Origin: Anaerolineae bacterium
GTDB lineage: Bacteria; Chloroflexota; Anaerolineae; Promineifilales; Promineifilaceae
Direction of reading: 5' to 3'
Assembly: GCA_023954475.1 (NCBI GenBank)
Contig: JAMLHW010000005.1
Coordinates: forward strand, 186,001-250,000
DNA: 64,000 nucleotides
Below the pieces are notes generated by a model, which worked only from the letters and a program-made list of their open reading frames with translations, ran no database searches and had not been told where the DNA came from. Positions 17,399 to 26,119 of the stretch are shown here, in pieces. A program made the translations under genes and the position numbers. Within the stretch, counting starts at the first letter, position 1. The number at the start of each line of letters is the position of its first letter.

Positions 17399-18627
17399 AA
17401 CAATTGAACCTTGACCGAAGAACCGGCAGCAACGCCGTTCGCGTCGGGATGGATGCGCATCAGGCCGTCGGCACGGGCAAGTGTAAAAATGAGATTGCTC
17501 TTGCCAAAGAGCGGCTCGGCATCGTAGCCCGCTGCGGTTGGAATCAAACGCACGGCAATCCAATCTTCACGACCAGATACCGAAGAGAGATTGACGGTGA
17601 GTCGAGCAGTGACGAATGGTTTCGGCCGAATTGACTGCAATCCCAACCATCGGTCTAGCAACGGCGCAACAAAAATGCCGGCTATGATCAGGGCGCTGAC
17701 CGGATTGCCGGGCAAGCCGATCACCGCCTTGCCGTTGCAAACCGCCAAAATCGTCGGCTTGCCAGGGCGCACGTTGACACCGTGAACAAGGACGCCGGGT
17801 TGCCCAAGTTGATCAATGGTTTGCGCGGTCAAATCGCGCGCACTGACTGAAGATCCGGCAGTGAATACGACGATATCACATTCGTGAAGGGCGCGTTCGG
17901 CCGAATGGCGAAACGCCGCCGGATTGTCCGGAATAATGCCATAGATGACGGGTTTGCCACCCGCTCGCTCGACTGAGGTTGCCAGTGTATAGCTGTTTAC
18001 ATCGTATACTTGGCCGGCTGACAGTGGTTCGCCTGGGGGAATTACCTCGTCGCCGCTGGATAAAATGGCGACACGCGGTTTGCGTGCGACGACAATGTGG
18101 GTGATGCCCAGCGCCATCAGACCGCCAATTTCGGCCGAACGCAGGCGTGTTCCCGGCGCGATCACCTCATCACCTCGCCGCACATCTTCACCGATGTTGA
18201 GCACATTTTCACCGACGCCGACAGCACGCAAAATCTCAATTTCGTCGGTAAGCGCCTGCTGTGTGTGCTCAACCATCACAACGGCGTCGGCACCTTCTGG
18301 CAACATGCCGCCGGTGTGAATGATCATGCACTGGCCTGACTGCAGCGGCGCTACGGGCATCGTTCCCATGCGTACTTCGCCGACCAGTTTGAGATATGCA
18401 GGCAGGCTTTCGCCAGCGCCATGTGTATCGGCCGAATGGACAGCATAGCCATCGACCGTCGCACGGATAAATGACGGTAAATTGAGCGGTGCAATGACGG
18501 AATCAACGACGACACGATGCAGGGATTCGGCCGAAGGCACACGCTCCGGCTGCGGCTCAATTACCAGATTTTCCAGCAGCAGCCGCAAAGCATCCGGCGG
18601 TGGCAACAACGTCAGAAATTCACTCAT
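17395..18627 (-). CDS. moeA: Molybdopterin molybdenumtransferase MoeA
   Basis: A 410-residue single MoeA protein. Visible motifs are FIRATVDGYAVHSADT near 55, MIIHTGGMLPEGADAVVMVEH near 105, ILSSGDEVIPPGEPL near 190, VVFTAGSSVSARD near 250 and VIGLPGNPVSALII near 300. It is translationally coupled (ATGA overlap) to the second, PBP-domain-bearing moeA. Two paralogues in one operon suggest different metals or steps, as proposed for archaeal Mo/W pairs; that is inference. No good ribosome-binding site precedes its ATG at 18627. Other cofactor genes are absent from the window. Confidence 0.93.
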   Translation of the reverse strand: MSEFLTLLPPPDALRLLLENLVIEPQPERVPSAESLHRVVVDSVIAPLNLPSFIRATVDGYAVHSADTHGAGESLPAYLKLVGEVRMGTMPVAPLQSGQCMIIHTGGMLPEGADAVVMVEHTQQALTDEIEILRAVGVGENVLNIGEDVRRGDEVIAPGTRLRSAEIGGLMALGITHIVVARKPRVAILSSGDEVIPPGEPLSAGQVYDVNSYTLATSVERAGGKPVIYGIIPDNPAAFRHSAERALHECDIVVFTAGSSVSARDLTAQTIDQLGQPGVLVHGVNVRPGKPTILAVCNGKAVIGLPGNPVSALIIAGIFVAPLLDRWLGLQSIRPKPFVTARLTVNLSSVSGREDWIAVRLIPTAAGYDAEPLFGKSNLIFTLARADGLMRIHPDANGVAAGSSVKVQLL

Positions 18628-18705
18628 TGGGGCATGAAATGCGTTTACAAGCGTGCTTCATTAGGGGGAGACAGGGACAACAATGTCCGAAATTCTAACT
18701 TTTTG

Positions 18706-19701
18706 TCACAGCGCCGTCTCATTGCGCTCTATTTGGCGATACTCCAGCACATGCTCCGAATAAATCAACCGTCGCGTACGCGTATGGCCGCGCAACACCA
18801 TTGACTCTGTATTCGCCCGATCGCCATCAAATTGGATGCCACGCAGCAAACTGCCATCTGTTACGCCGGTTGCAGCGAAAAAGACCTCCTCGCTCTGCAC
18901 AATATCGTCCACCGACAAAATACGCTTGAGGTCAACACCTGCCGCTGCGAGTGCCACACGGTCAGCTTCATCACGAGCAGCTGGTCGCGCTAGCATCGCG
19001 CCGCCCAGCGCCCGCACGGCACACGCCGAGATCACCCCTTCCGCCGCGCCGCCAACACCCATCATGGCATCGACCATTGTTCCTACCGTCGCTGCCTTCA
19101 ACGCACCGGCTATGTCTCCTTCGGAGCGCAGCACCACACGGGCACCAGTCGCCCTGATTTCATCGATCAAGGCCTGATGGCGCGGCCGATCCAGTACAAA
19201 AACGACGATACGGTCAACGGGAACCTTTTTCATGCGTGCGATCAGTGCCAGTGTCCACGCGGCCGGTGCGTCGAGACATTCCGGGACAAGCGCTTGAGCC
19301 ACATCACGATCAACGACCAGTTTCTCCATGTATTTTGCCGGATGTGGTGACCACAATGTACCACGCGGAGCAACTGCCGCCACCGAGATTGCGCCATGCT
19401 GACCCGCTGCCAGCAATTTGCGTCCGTCAATTGGATCGACGACGACATCAACTGCGGGGCCTTTTCCATTACCGACCCGCGTTTTCGCCACCAACGGCAA
19501 AGCGTGTTCACCTGCCCAGGTTTCAGCTACGGCTATTTCTCCGTCCATATTTAGGTTGTCGAGTGCTTCAAGCATCGCATTTGTTGCATCTTCTTCAGGC
19601 GTGTCAGGATCGCCTTTGCCCATCCACCGGCCACCTGCCAACGCCGCCGCTTCCGTCACTCGGACCAGGTCAAGTCCCAGATTGCGTTGTAATTCATTCA
19701 T
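18706..19701 (-). CDS. glpX: Class II fructose-1,6-bisphosphatase (GlpX)
   Basis: A 331-residue gluconeogenic phosphatase. Family motifs are NLGLDLVRVTEAAALAGGRW at the N-terminus, GKGDPDTPEEDATNAM near 28, metal-binding VVVDPIDGRKLL near 85, HPAKYMEKLVVD near 115 and MMGVGGAAEGVISACA near 185. The start at 19701 has GGAG 7 nt upstream and lies 8 bp inside the upstream sulP gene, so the two are coupled. The standard loop reads DPIDG-R rather than DPIDG-T, a minor change. No palindrome copy lies inside it. Confidence 0.93.
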   Translation of the reverse strand: MNELQRNLGLDLVRVTEAAALAGGRWMGKGDPDTPEEDATNAMLEALDNLNMDGEIAVAETWAGEHALPLVAKTRVGNGKGPAVDVVVDPIDGRKLLAAGQHGAISVAAVAPRGTLWSPHPAKYMEKLVVDRDVAQALVPECLDAPAAWTLALIARMKKVPVDRIVVFVLDRPRHQALIDEIRATGARVVLRSEGDIAGALKAATVGTMVDAMMGVGGAAEGVISACAVRALGGAMLARPAARDEADRVALAAAGVDLKRILSVDDIVQSEEVFFAATGVTDGSLLRGIQFDGDRANTESMVLRGHTRTRRLIYSEHVLEYRQIERNETAL

Positions 19702-21841
19702 TTCTCTGCTCCGTAGCTTGCATTTCGTACAGGACACCCGTCAACAAATGCGCCTCTTCCCATGCCAACATGCCGCCATCCAAAATGATCACGTCGGTGC
19801 AACCCTGTTCATGCAGCATGGCTACGGCACGTTTGCTGCGCCGTCCACTGCGACACACGAGCACGACCGGTTTGTCATTGTCAAAAACCAAATCGCCCGT
19901 CATCAACGAAGACAGCGGCAAGGATTCCGATCCGGGCACGTGACTGCGCCGGAACTCAGACGGTTCACGCACATCGATGACGCGCGGGGGATCATCGGTG
20001 ATCAGTTGCTGCCACAATGTGCGCGGGGCGATAGATCCTGCTGACAGATCGACTTCACTTTCCTCCACAAACAATTCACCGACGAAGTCCGCCTTGGGCA
20101 GGTTCTGGCATTCCTTAAAAGCACGCACCGGACATTCGTAAATGCAGATCGCCGGATCGAGTTCACGGTAAAACAGATCGGAAATTGCGTCATCCTCATT
20201 GAGGAAAGCACCCGGACCGAGGTGATCGGAGAGCCCAGTCGAATCGATCAGAGACATGACCGGCTGAGCGACACGGACGAGATAGAGTTGACCGCCACGT
20301 TCGGCGCATTTCGCTGCGAGCATTTCCAACATGTGGATACCACTAAAATCGATTTGATTGACCTGATGTAAGCGAAGCATCAGGTAACGTTGATCAGGAT
20401 TAGCGTCCATTTGGGCCAAAATTTGTTCTTCGACATGCATGACGGCGCCGAAGTACAGATCACCGGAGATATTGATGATTGCCAATTGCGGACAGCCTTT
20501 GCGTTCGCCCAACGCCAAAAAATGCTTGAATTCTTTGTCGGGCAAGACCGGTTCGACTTGCGGGACGCTGCTGTTCATGATGTAAAACGCGAAAGAGAAG
20601 AGAATACCGAGCAAGACGGCAAATTCGATGTGCAGGAAAAGCGTGGCGATAAACGTAATCCACATGATGATCGCGTCGTAGCGTGCGCCGCGCGTGATCC
20701 GTGCGATTTCGGTGCGGTCGATCATGCCCCAGGCGGTTACGATGAGTACACCTGCCAGTGCCGAGGTGGGCAAATAGCGACCAAGTGGCCCGAGCGTGAA
20801 CAACGCAATCAAGACGAAAATGCCGGAGAAAACGGCCGCTAACCGCGTTTGCGCACCCGATTTGAAGTTGACGGCCGAACGCGAGAATGACCCGGCAACA
20901 GGATAGCCACTGAACATGCCTACGGCAATGTTTGCCAGCCCCTGGCCGACAAATTCCTGATTGCTGTCCAGGCGTTGGCCCGTTTGGGTTGCAATTGAGC
21001 GCGAAATGGCGGTCGTTTCGACGAGAGCTATGGCGGCGACTGCCAATGCACCGGTAGCGACATTGGAGAACAAATCGAGGTTGACGCTCTCGAACGAGGT
21101 CAACGGTGGCAGCGAACGGAGCAGTTCGCCAATCGTCGCGACGCCCTGCTCTGCTAACCCAAATACGGCGACCAGAATTGAGGCGATGATCATGCAGATC
21201 AGCGCTGCGGGAAGCCGATCGTTGATGCGCTTGAGAACAAACATGAAGATGATTGTGCCCACGCCAAGCGCCGTTGTCGCCGGATTCAGTTCGGGCAAAT
21301 TGACAACTACCTGATGGACGTTTTCAACCAGACCGTGCGATGAGAATTCGAGGCCGAAGAGGGGTTTCAACTGTTTGATGGCGATCAGGACGCCGGCTGC
21401 GCTGGCAAAGCCGACGATGACGGAGTGGGAGACAAAGTTGACGAGGACGCCGAGTCGGGCCATGCCGAGCAGAAATTGGATAATGCCGGCCAGTAAGGCC
21501 ATGACACTGGCAGCGAGGATAAATTCGGCCGAACCTGCATCTGCCACCGCCAACAAACCCGACAAAACCAACAATGAAATCGCGTTGGTCGGACCCGTGT
21601 GCACCTGATTCGACGATCCCCACATTGCGCCGACAAACGCCGCCACCACGGCGGCATAGATGCCCATCTCCGGCGGCAATTCGGCAATCAGCGCAAACGC
21701 AATTGCCTGTGGCAGCAAGATCACGGCAACAGTCAAGCCCGCAATCAGATCGGCTCGTACCTGGCTGCGATTGACTCTGAGCAACGTGCGTGGCTGCAAT
21801 AAATAACGGGTTGCTGTAGTCGTCCAACTTGAGGCCTTCAC
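19694..21841 (-). CDS. SulP-type anion transporter with STAS and rhodanese domains
   Basis: A 715-residue protein. Residues about 15-420 are a SulP (SLC26-like) transporter: LIAGLTVAVILLPQAIAFAL, GIYAAVVAAFVGAMWGSS, GPTNAISLL, GYPVAGSFSRSAVNF. A STAS domain spans about 440-560 (YLMLRLHQVNQIDFSGIHMLE). A Cys-bearing linker (YECPVRAFKECQNL) leads to a C-terminal rhodanese domain (about 610-700) with catalytic loop VLVCRSGRRSKRA. It starts with GTG at 21841, placed 10 nt after a strong AAGGAG. Transport of sulfate or another anion is likely, and the rhodanese hints at sulfur use. It overlaps glpX by 8 bp. Confidence 0.9.
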   Translation of the reverse strand: MKASSWTTTATRYLLQPRTLLRVNRSQVRADLIAGLTVAVILLPQAIAFALIAELPPEMGIYAAVVAAFVGAMWGSSNQVHTGPTNAISLLVLSGLLAVADAGSAEFILAASVMALLAGIIQFLLGMARLGVLVNFVSHSVIVGFASAAGVLIAIKQLKPLFGLEFSSHGLVENVHQVVVNLPELNPATTALGVGTIIFMFVLKRINDRLPAALICMIIASILVAVFGLAEQGVATIGELLRSLPPLTSFESVNLDLFSNVATGALAVAAIALVETTAISRSIATQTGQRLDSNQEFVGQGLANIAVGMFSGYPVAGSFSRSAVNFKSGAQTRLAAVFSGIFVLIALFTLGPLGRYLPTSALAGVLIVTAWGMIDRTEIARITRGARYDAIIMWITFIATLFLHIEFAVLLGILFSFAFYIMNSSVPQVEPVLPDKEFKHFLALGERKGCPQLAIINISGDLYFGAVMHVEEQILAQMDANPDQRYLMLRLHQVNQIDFSGIHMLEMLAAKCAERGGQLYLVRVAQPVMSLIDSTGLSDHLGPGAFLNEDDAISDLFYRELDPAICIYECPVRAFKECQNLPKADFVGELFVEESEVDLSAGSIAPRTLWQQLITDDPPRVIDVREPSEFRRSHVPGSESLPLSSLMTGDLVFDNDKPVVLVCRSGRRSKRAVAMLHEQGCTDVIILDGGMLAWEEAHLLTGVLYEMQATEQRNE

Positions 21842-21890
21842 GCTGGGGCGTCTCCTTCATGCGTATACGTCGTCAGCTTAACACGCGGAT

Positions 21891-21926
21891 AGGTGTAGCG
21901 CCTACACCTATTATAGATTATAGACA
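21891..21926 (-). promoter_or_regulatory. Palindromic operator beside a -10 box, upstream of sulP
   Basis: AGGTGTAG-CGC-CTACACCT at 21891-21909 is a perfect 8-bp-arm palindrome. On the minus strand it directly overlaps and follows tandem TATAAT-like boxes (TATAATCTATAAT, about 21908-21920), i.e. the likely promoter of the sulP gene that starts at 21841. A repressor binding here would block initiation. The remaining divergent spacer to 22200 holds the promoter of the iron-binding protein gene. Confidence 0.5.
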
Positions 21927-22176
21927 AAAAAATCCGGCTACGAAACCACTCCAAGCAGAATTGTTGCGCTTTTGCCAGATTGATCGCCGGTTAACTTGTA
22001 CTTTAACCGGGCAAAAGACAGACCTTGTCCGTCGTTAACTCCGATTCACACCATCAGTCAAGTTTTATTTGAACGAGAAGTCTTGTTTGGCGGAGTACAA
22101 AAGGTCACAATGGATAATGAATAACTAACTGGTACAAGCACACCTCAGAACTCAGCAATAGGTGGCAATTCTACTC

Positions 22177-22182
22177 TACAAT
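22177..22182 (+). promoter_or_regulatory. Candidate -10 box of the iron-binding protein gene
   Basis: TACAAT at 22177-22182 would place transcription start near 22189, just before the GAGGAG ribosome site. No convincing -35 box is seen, so activator dependence is possible. Confidence 0.35.
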
Positions 22183-22200
22183 TCGTGAGGAGTTTACACA

Positions 22201-23247
22201 ATGAGACATTATTGCAAACAGTTTTTGGTCGTGGCAATGTTGCTATTTGCCGTTGTGGCATGCCAATCGGCCGAAAACATCACCGCAGACAACACAACCG
22301 AATCCGACAGCCTGATCATCTATTCCGGTCGTTCCGAGAATCTGGTCGGGCCGTTAATCGAGCAATTTGAAGCAGAAACCGGCATTGACGTTGAAGTGCG
22401 CTACGGCAGCACAGCAGAAATGGCCGCGTTGTTGCTCGAAGAAGGCGACCGCTCACCGGCCGACATCTTCTACGCACAAGACCCCGGCGGACTGGGTGCC
22501 ATTCAAGCCGAAAATATGTTGAGCGAGTTACCTGACGATGTGTTGACACAAGTTCCGGACCGCTTCGCGTCCCCTGACGACGATTGGGTCGGTATTTCCG
22601 GTCGCGCCCGCGTCGTCACCTACAACACAAATGCGATTACCGATCCGGCGACTCAATTGCCGGATAATATGATGGGATTCACTGATCCTGTGTGGAATGG
22701 TCGCATTGGGTGGGCTCCGACAAACGGCTCGTTTCAAGCGATGGTGACGGCAATGCGCCAGGTTTGGGGCGACGAGCAGACACGCGACTGGTTGGCCGGT
22801 ATTCAGGCCAACAATCCGGTCGTCTATGACAGCAACACGCCGGCCGTTGCCGGTGTCGGCGCAGGCGAGGTCGACGTCGCCTTTGTCAATCACTATTATC
22901 TGTACCGCTTTTTGGCGGAAGAGGGTGAGGATTTTGCGGCACGTAATTATTTCCTGCCCGGTGGCGGTCCTGGTTCGCTGCTCATGGTGTCGGGCGCAGG
23001 CATTCTCAATTCGGCCGAAAATCGGGCCGCAGCTGAACAATTCATCAGTTACCTGCTCTCACCGGAAGGGCAACAATATTTCGCTGACGAAACGTACGAA
23101 TATCCGGTCATCGCCGGCGTGACGATTAACCCGTTGCTGCCGCCGTTGGACAGCATCGATACGGCAGCAGTGGCGATCGATCTAGCTGATTTGTCTGATC
23201 TGCAAGGCTCCGTGGAAATGTTGAGTGAGCTGGGTATCTTGCCGTAA
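22201..23247 (+). CDS. Iron(III) ABC transporter substrate-binding lipoprotein (FbpA-like)
   Basis: A 348-residue exported protein. The lipobox is FAVVACQ. The mature part matches cluster-1 iron-binding proteins: LIIYSGRSENLVGPLIEQFEAETGI, VEVRYGSTAEMAALL, RSPADIFYAQDPGGLGA, and the conserved Tyr-Tyr pair near the C-terminal lobe (VNHYYLYRF), which ligates Fe3+. GAGGAG lies 9 nt before the ATG. No permease or ATPase gene adjoins it, so it must pair with a distant transporter. It has two palindrome copies, at 22266 and 23008. Confidence 0.9.
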   Translation: MRHYCKQFLVVAMLLFAVVACQSAENITADNTTESDSLIIYSGRSENLVGPLIEQFEAETGIDVEVRYGSTAEMAALLLEEGDRSPADIFYAQDPGGLGAIQAENMLSELPDDVLTQVPDRFASPDDDWVGISGRARVVTYNTNAITDPATQLPDNMMGFTDPVWNGRIGWAPTNGSFQAMVTAMRQVWGDEQTRDWLAGIQANNPVVYDSNTPAVAGVGAGEVDVAFVNHYYLYRFLAEEGEDFAARNYFLPGGGPGSLLMVSGAGILNSAENRAAAEQFISYLLSPEGQQYFADETYEYPVIAGVTINPLLPPLDSIDTAAVAIDLADLSDLQGSVEMLSELGILP

Positions 23248-23288
23248 CACCACTGGCATATATACCCTTGTAGGATCATGCTGATTTG

Positions 23289-23297
23289 TGCTACAAC
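23289..23297 (+). promoter_or_regulatory. Extended -10 promoter of a leaderless transcript (pgeF)
   Basis: TGCTACAAC at 23289-23297 fits the extended -10 form TGnTAnnnT except for the last base. Exactly 6 nt separate it from the ATG at 23304. No ribosome-binding site precedes that ATG. Transcription would begin at or next to the start codon. Confidence 0.5.
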
Positions 23298-23303
23298 TCA
23301 CGC

Positions 23304-24134
23304 ATGATCCACCACTGCAAAAACGGCATCGATTACTTTGAATTTAGTTCGTTTGCGACGGACAACCGGCTGACACATGCTGTTTTCGGCCGAAACGGGG
23401 GCGTCAGTGCGGCGTCGCTCACATCGCTCAATCTCAGCCTGGCTGTCGGTGACGACCCGGAAAATGTCATCGAGAATCAGCGCCGGGCGTTTGGACTATT
23501 CGGGCGAAGCCGTGACACACTCGTCCATGCCCATCTCGATCACGGCGACGCCGTCGCTCGTGTCACCCGCGCCGACCACGGCAGTTTGCCGCAAGCCCGG
23601 GTTGATGCCCTGATCACGGCTGATCCCGGTTGTGGTTTGACCATGAACTTTGCCGACTGCACACCGATTTTTCTCTATGATCCGGTGCGTCAGGTGATTG
23701 GGCTAGGCCATGCGGGCTGGAAGGGAGCGCTTGCCGATTTGCCGGGCGCGATGGTACGTGCCATGCAGGCTGAGTTCGGATGTGATTCGGCCGATATGCG
23801 AGCCGGTATCGGACCCACCATTTCAGTCACTCGCTACGAAGTAGACGAGCCGGTGATCTCAGCCGTTCACAACGCATTCCCCGACGATGCTGACGAGCTG
23901 CTCGTTTATCCTGAACAAACGACAATCACCGGTAAACGCAATTCTCAGCGCAGACAACGCCCTCATTTTGACCTGGAACGCGCCAATCTACTCAACCTCA
24001 AACGTGCCGGTGTGCAGCATGTTGAACTTTCGGGATTATGCACGGCAACTCACACCGATACTTTTTATTCACATCGTGCAGAAAGGGGAGAGACAGGTCG
24101 GTTTGGCACGATTTTTGTCTTGCAAGCGCGGTAA
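23304..24134 (+). CDS. pgeF: Multicopper-oxidase-like/purine nucleoside phosphorylase family protein (YfiH/PgeF)
   Basis: A 276-residue protein of the DUF152 (YfiH, LACC1-like) family. Motifs are THAVFGRNGGVSAAS, HAHLDHGDAVARV, ALITADPGCGLTMNFADCTPIFLYDP and GLGHAGWKGALADLPGAMV. The His and Cys residues in HLDHGD, ADC and GHAGW form the Zn site. Members act on purine nucleosides or remove wrongly placed L-Ser from peptidoglycan precursors. ATG at 23304 is preferred because the upstream extension is not conserved-looking and a promoter ends 6 nt before it. A palindrome overlaps FGRNGG. Confidence 0.9.
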   Translation: MIHHCKNGIDYFEFSSFATDNRLTHAVFGRNGGVSAASLTSLNLSLAVGDDPENVIENQRRAFGLFGRSRDTLVHAHLDHGDAVARVTRADHGSLPQARVDALITADPGCGLTMNFADCTPIFLYDPVRQVIGLGHAGWKGALADLPGAMVRAMQAEFGCDSADMRAGIGPTISVTRYEVDEPVISAVHNAFPDDADELLVYPEQTTITGKRNSQRRQRPHFDLERANLLNLKRAGVQHVELSGLCTATHTDTFYSHRAERGETGRFGTIFVLQAR

Positions 24135-24273
24135 TTCGGCCGAAAATCTGGTTGACTTCCACCCAGCAAGGCCATCTCTGTATATGAATTTCTAATAGAA
24201 TAGCTTGAACAATCAACTGCTTTTATGCTACCCTGTTCTTGGAGGAAGTTAATTCAGTCGCCGGAGGTGGGTT

Positions 24274-24984
24274 ATGAAAAGCAGTGTTGACAAAAGCGAA
24301 GACAAAACGCCAAATCCTTTCTCACATTACCTACACACAATCATACGGCGCCGAACATACGTGCCCGAAAATCACGTGCGCGTCATCATGCAGGATAACA
24401 TGTTCTATGACATCCTGCCCGCCGGTTATTACCGCATACACCGGTGGAAATACACCCTCGGCCCGGAAATCAGCATCGGTTTACGCTCTGCCTCATTGGA
24501 TGATGTAAGCTGCTATTCACGTGACGGTGTACACGTCAAATTAAAGGGACGAGTGCTTTTCCGCTTCGATCCCAATCTCTGCGACAGGACAATTTTGCAT
24601 GAAATTGTCAAATTACCGGAAAGCGTACTAGGTGGTCTCGGTAAACGCAGCGCAGCTAGAGAGTTGCGTCATGTCGTAGGTGAATATTACGAAATTGAAT
24701 TGCGGTCAGGCGCGACAAGGGCAGAGATTCAGAAAACAGCAACCGAACGCATGAAAAAAGCAAGCGAGTTTCTGGGCGTGACAGTCGTCGGTCGTATTAA
24801 CGTAGAAGAAATCATATTTCCACCAACTGTTGAAAGAATGCACCATATCGCCTTTGCAGCCCAACTGACGGCACCCAACAGTCAGGATTACAGGCGAGAA
24901 ATCGTCCGTCTGCTGCTTGAAGTCGAGAGATTGCGCCAATTCCAGGGTAATCTGCGGATTGATGAGCGAGAGCGTCAAATATGA
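24274..24984 (+). CDS. SPFH/band-7-like soluble protein
   Basis: A 236-residue protein. Residues about 28-200 resemble an SPFH (stomatin/prohibitin/flotillin) domain: YVPENHVRVIMQDNMFYDILPAGYYRI, then DVSCYSRDGVHVKLKGRVLFRFDP and ERMKKASEFLGVTVVGRINVEEI. Unlike most members there is no N-terminal membrane segment. A short helical C-terminus follows. GGAGG lies 7 nt upstream of the ATG. SPFH proteins scaffold membranes or proteases; a role here is unknown. The gene has no palindrome copy and is AT-richer than neighbours. Confidence 0.6.
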   Translation: MKSSVDKSEDKTPNPFSHYLHTIIRRRTYVPENHVRVIMQDNMFYDILPAGYYRIHRWKYTLGPEISIGLRSASLDDVSCYSRDGVHVKLKGRVLFRFDPNLCDRTILHEIVKLPESVLGGLGKRSAARELRHVVGEYYEIELRSGATRAEIQKTATERMKKASEFLGVTVVGRINVEEIIFPPTVERMHHIAFAAQLTAPNSQDYRREIVRLLLEVERLRQFQGNLRIDERERQI

Positions 24985-25202
24985 TCAACGGCTTTAGCCA
25001 AGTTGCCTGTCTGTCGTTGATTCCCTTTCCAGACTATCGATATCTTTGCTGCTTCGCGCATGAATAAGCTTAATCGGGCCATAAGGTGTCAGATCACGCG
25101 TTTCGGCCGAAGCTATCAGTGTGGTCACAAATCAACAACCGAACAACCGTGTCACTCGTGTCAGGCCAGCCAAATCCACAAAGAGCCGCTATAATCGAGA
25201 GG

Positions 25203-25919
25203 ATGTCTAGCACACAGCTATTGGTTGCCTTGATCATTTTCGTTGCCATGTTTGTGCAAGCGGGCGCCGGTTTTGGCTCCGCATTAATTGCCATGCCGTT
25301 CCTTGTCGGCTTGCTCGGGGTGAACACAGCCACGCCGTTGATGGCTTTGGTAGGCATCATTGCGTCAATCATTCTGTTGTTTTACTATCGTACCGCTTTT
25401 AATTTGCGGGTGGTCTACCGATTGTGCGCGGCCGCAGTGCTTGGCGTACCTCTGGGAGTACTGATTTTACGACACGTCAACTCCGATATTGTGACCGCAT
25501 TTCTGGGCATTGTTTTGATCGTGTATGCACTATATGCCTTGATAGGTTTCACACTGCCGCAGCTTACACGACCCGGATGGGGTTATGTGTTTGGTTTCTT
25601 GGGAGGTGTGCTCGGTGGTGCGTATGCAACCAGCGGCCCACCTGTGATCGTTTACGGCAATTGCCGTCGCTGGGATCGCGATCAGTTCAAAAGTAATCTG
25701 CAAGGTTTCTTCATTGTCTCTTCGGCCGTTTCCATTATTAGTCACGTGGTAGTCGGCAACTACACACCAGTTGTCTGGAGCCTGCTTGTCGTGGCCTTAC
25801 CGGCCATGCTGATTGGGCTGGCTTTCGGAACAATGCTGGACACTTATATTAACCAACATCGTTTTCGCCAACTCGTGCAGGTAATGCTTGTATTCCTGGG
25901 CGTCAGTCTGATATTGTAA
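25203..25919 (+). CDS. TauE/SafE family sulfite/anion exporter
   Basis: A 238-residue membrane protein with about eight hydrophobic spans. The family signatures VQAGAGFGSALIAMPFLVGLLG near the N-terminus and GFLGGVLGGAYATSGPPVIVYG near residue 130 are clear. Members export sulfite, sulfoacetate or related anions. The ATG at 25203 follows TATAAT at 25190-25195 by 7 nt, so the mRNA is probably leaderless. An in-frame upstream start would add a hydrophilic stretch that ends in non-coding-looking sequence. Confidence 0.85.
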   Translation: MSSTQLLVALIIFVAMFVQAGAGFGSALIAMPFLVGLLGVNTATPLMALVGIIASIILLFYYRTAFNLRVVYRLCAAAVLGVPLGVLILRHVNSDIVTAFLGIVLIVYALYALIGFTLPQLTRPGWGYVFGFLGGVLGGAYATSGPPVIVYGNCRRWDRDQFKSNLQGFFIVSSAVSIISHVVVGNYTPVVWSLLVVALPAMLIGLAFGTMLDTYINQHRFRQLVQVMLVFLGVSLIL

Positions 25920-26119
25920 CTGGCACATGATTAACGCTACAATTGTGATTCCAGGCAGACAGCCTCTATGAATACAACATATTCTGGCTCAAACACACTT
26001 GAACGAGAAAAACACCTGACACAATTGGCAGGCTGCCATACAATAGAGTTGTATTGTAGGGTGAGCGCACCATAACGAATACCTGACATTGATCACAAGT
26101 CGTACAATAAGGAGGTCAT

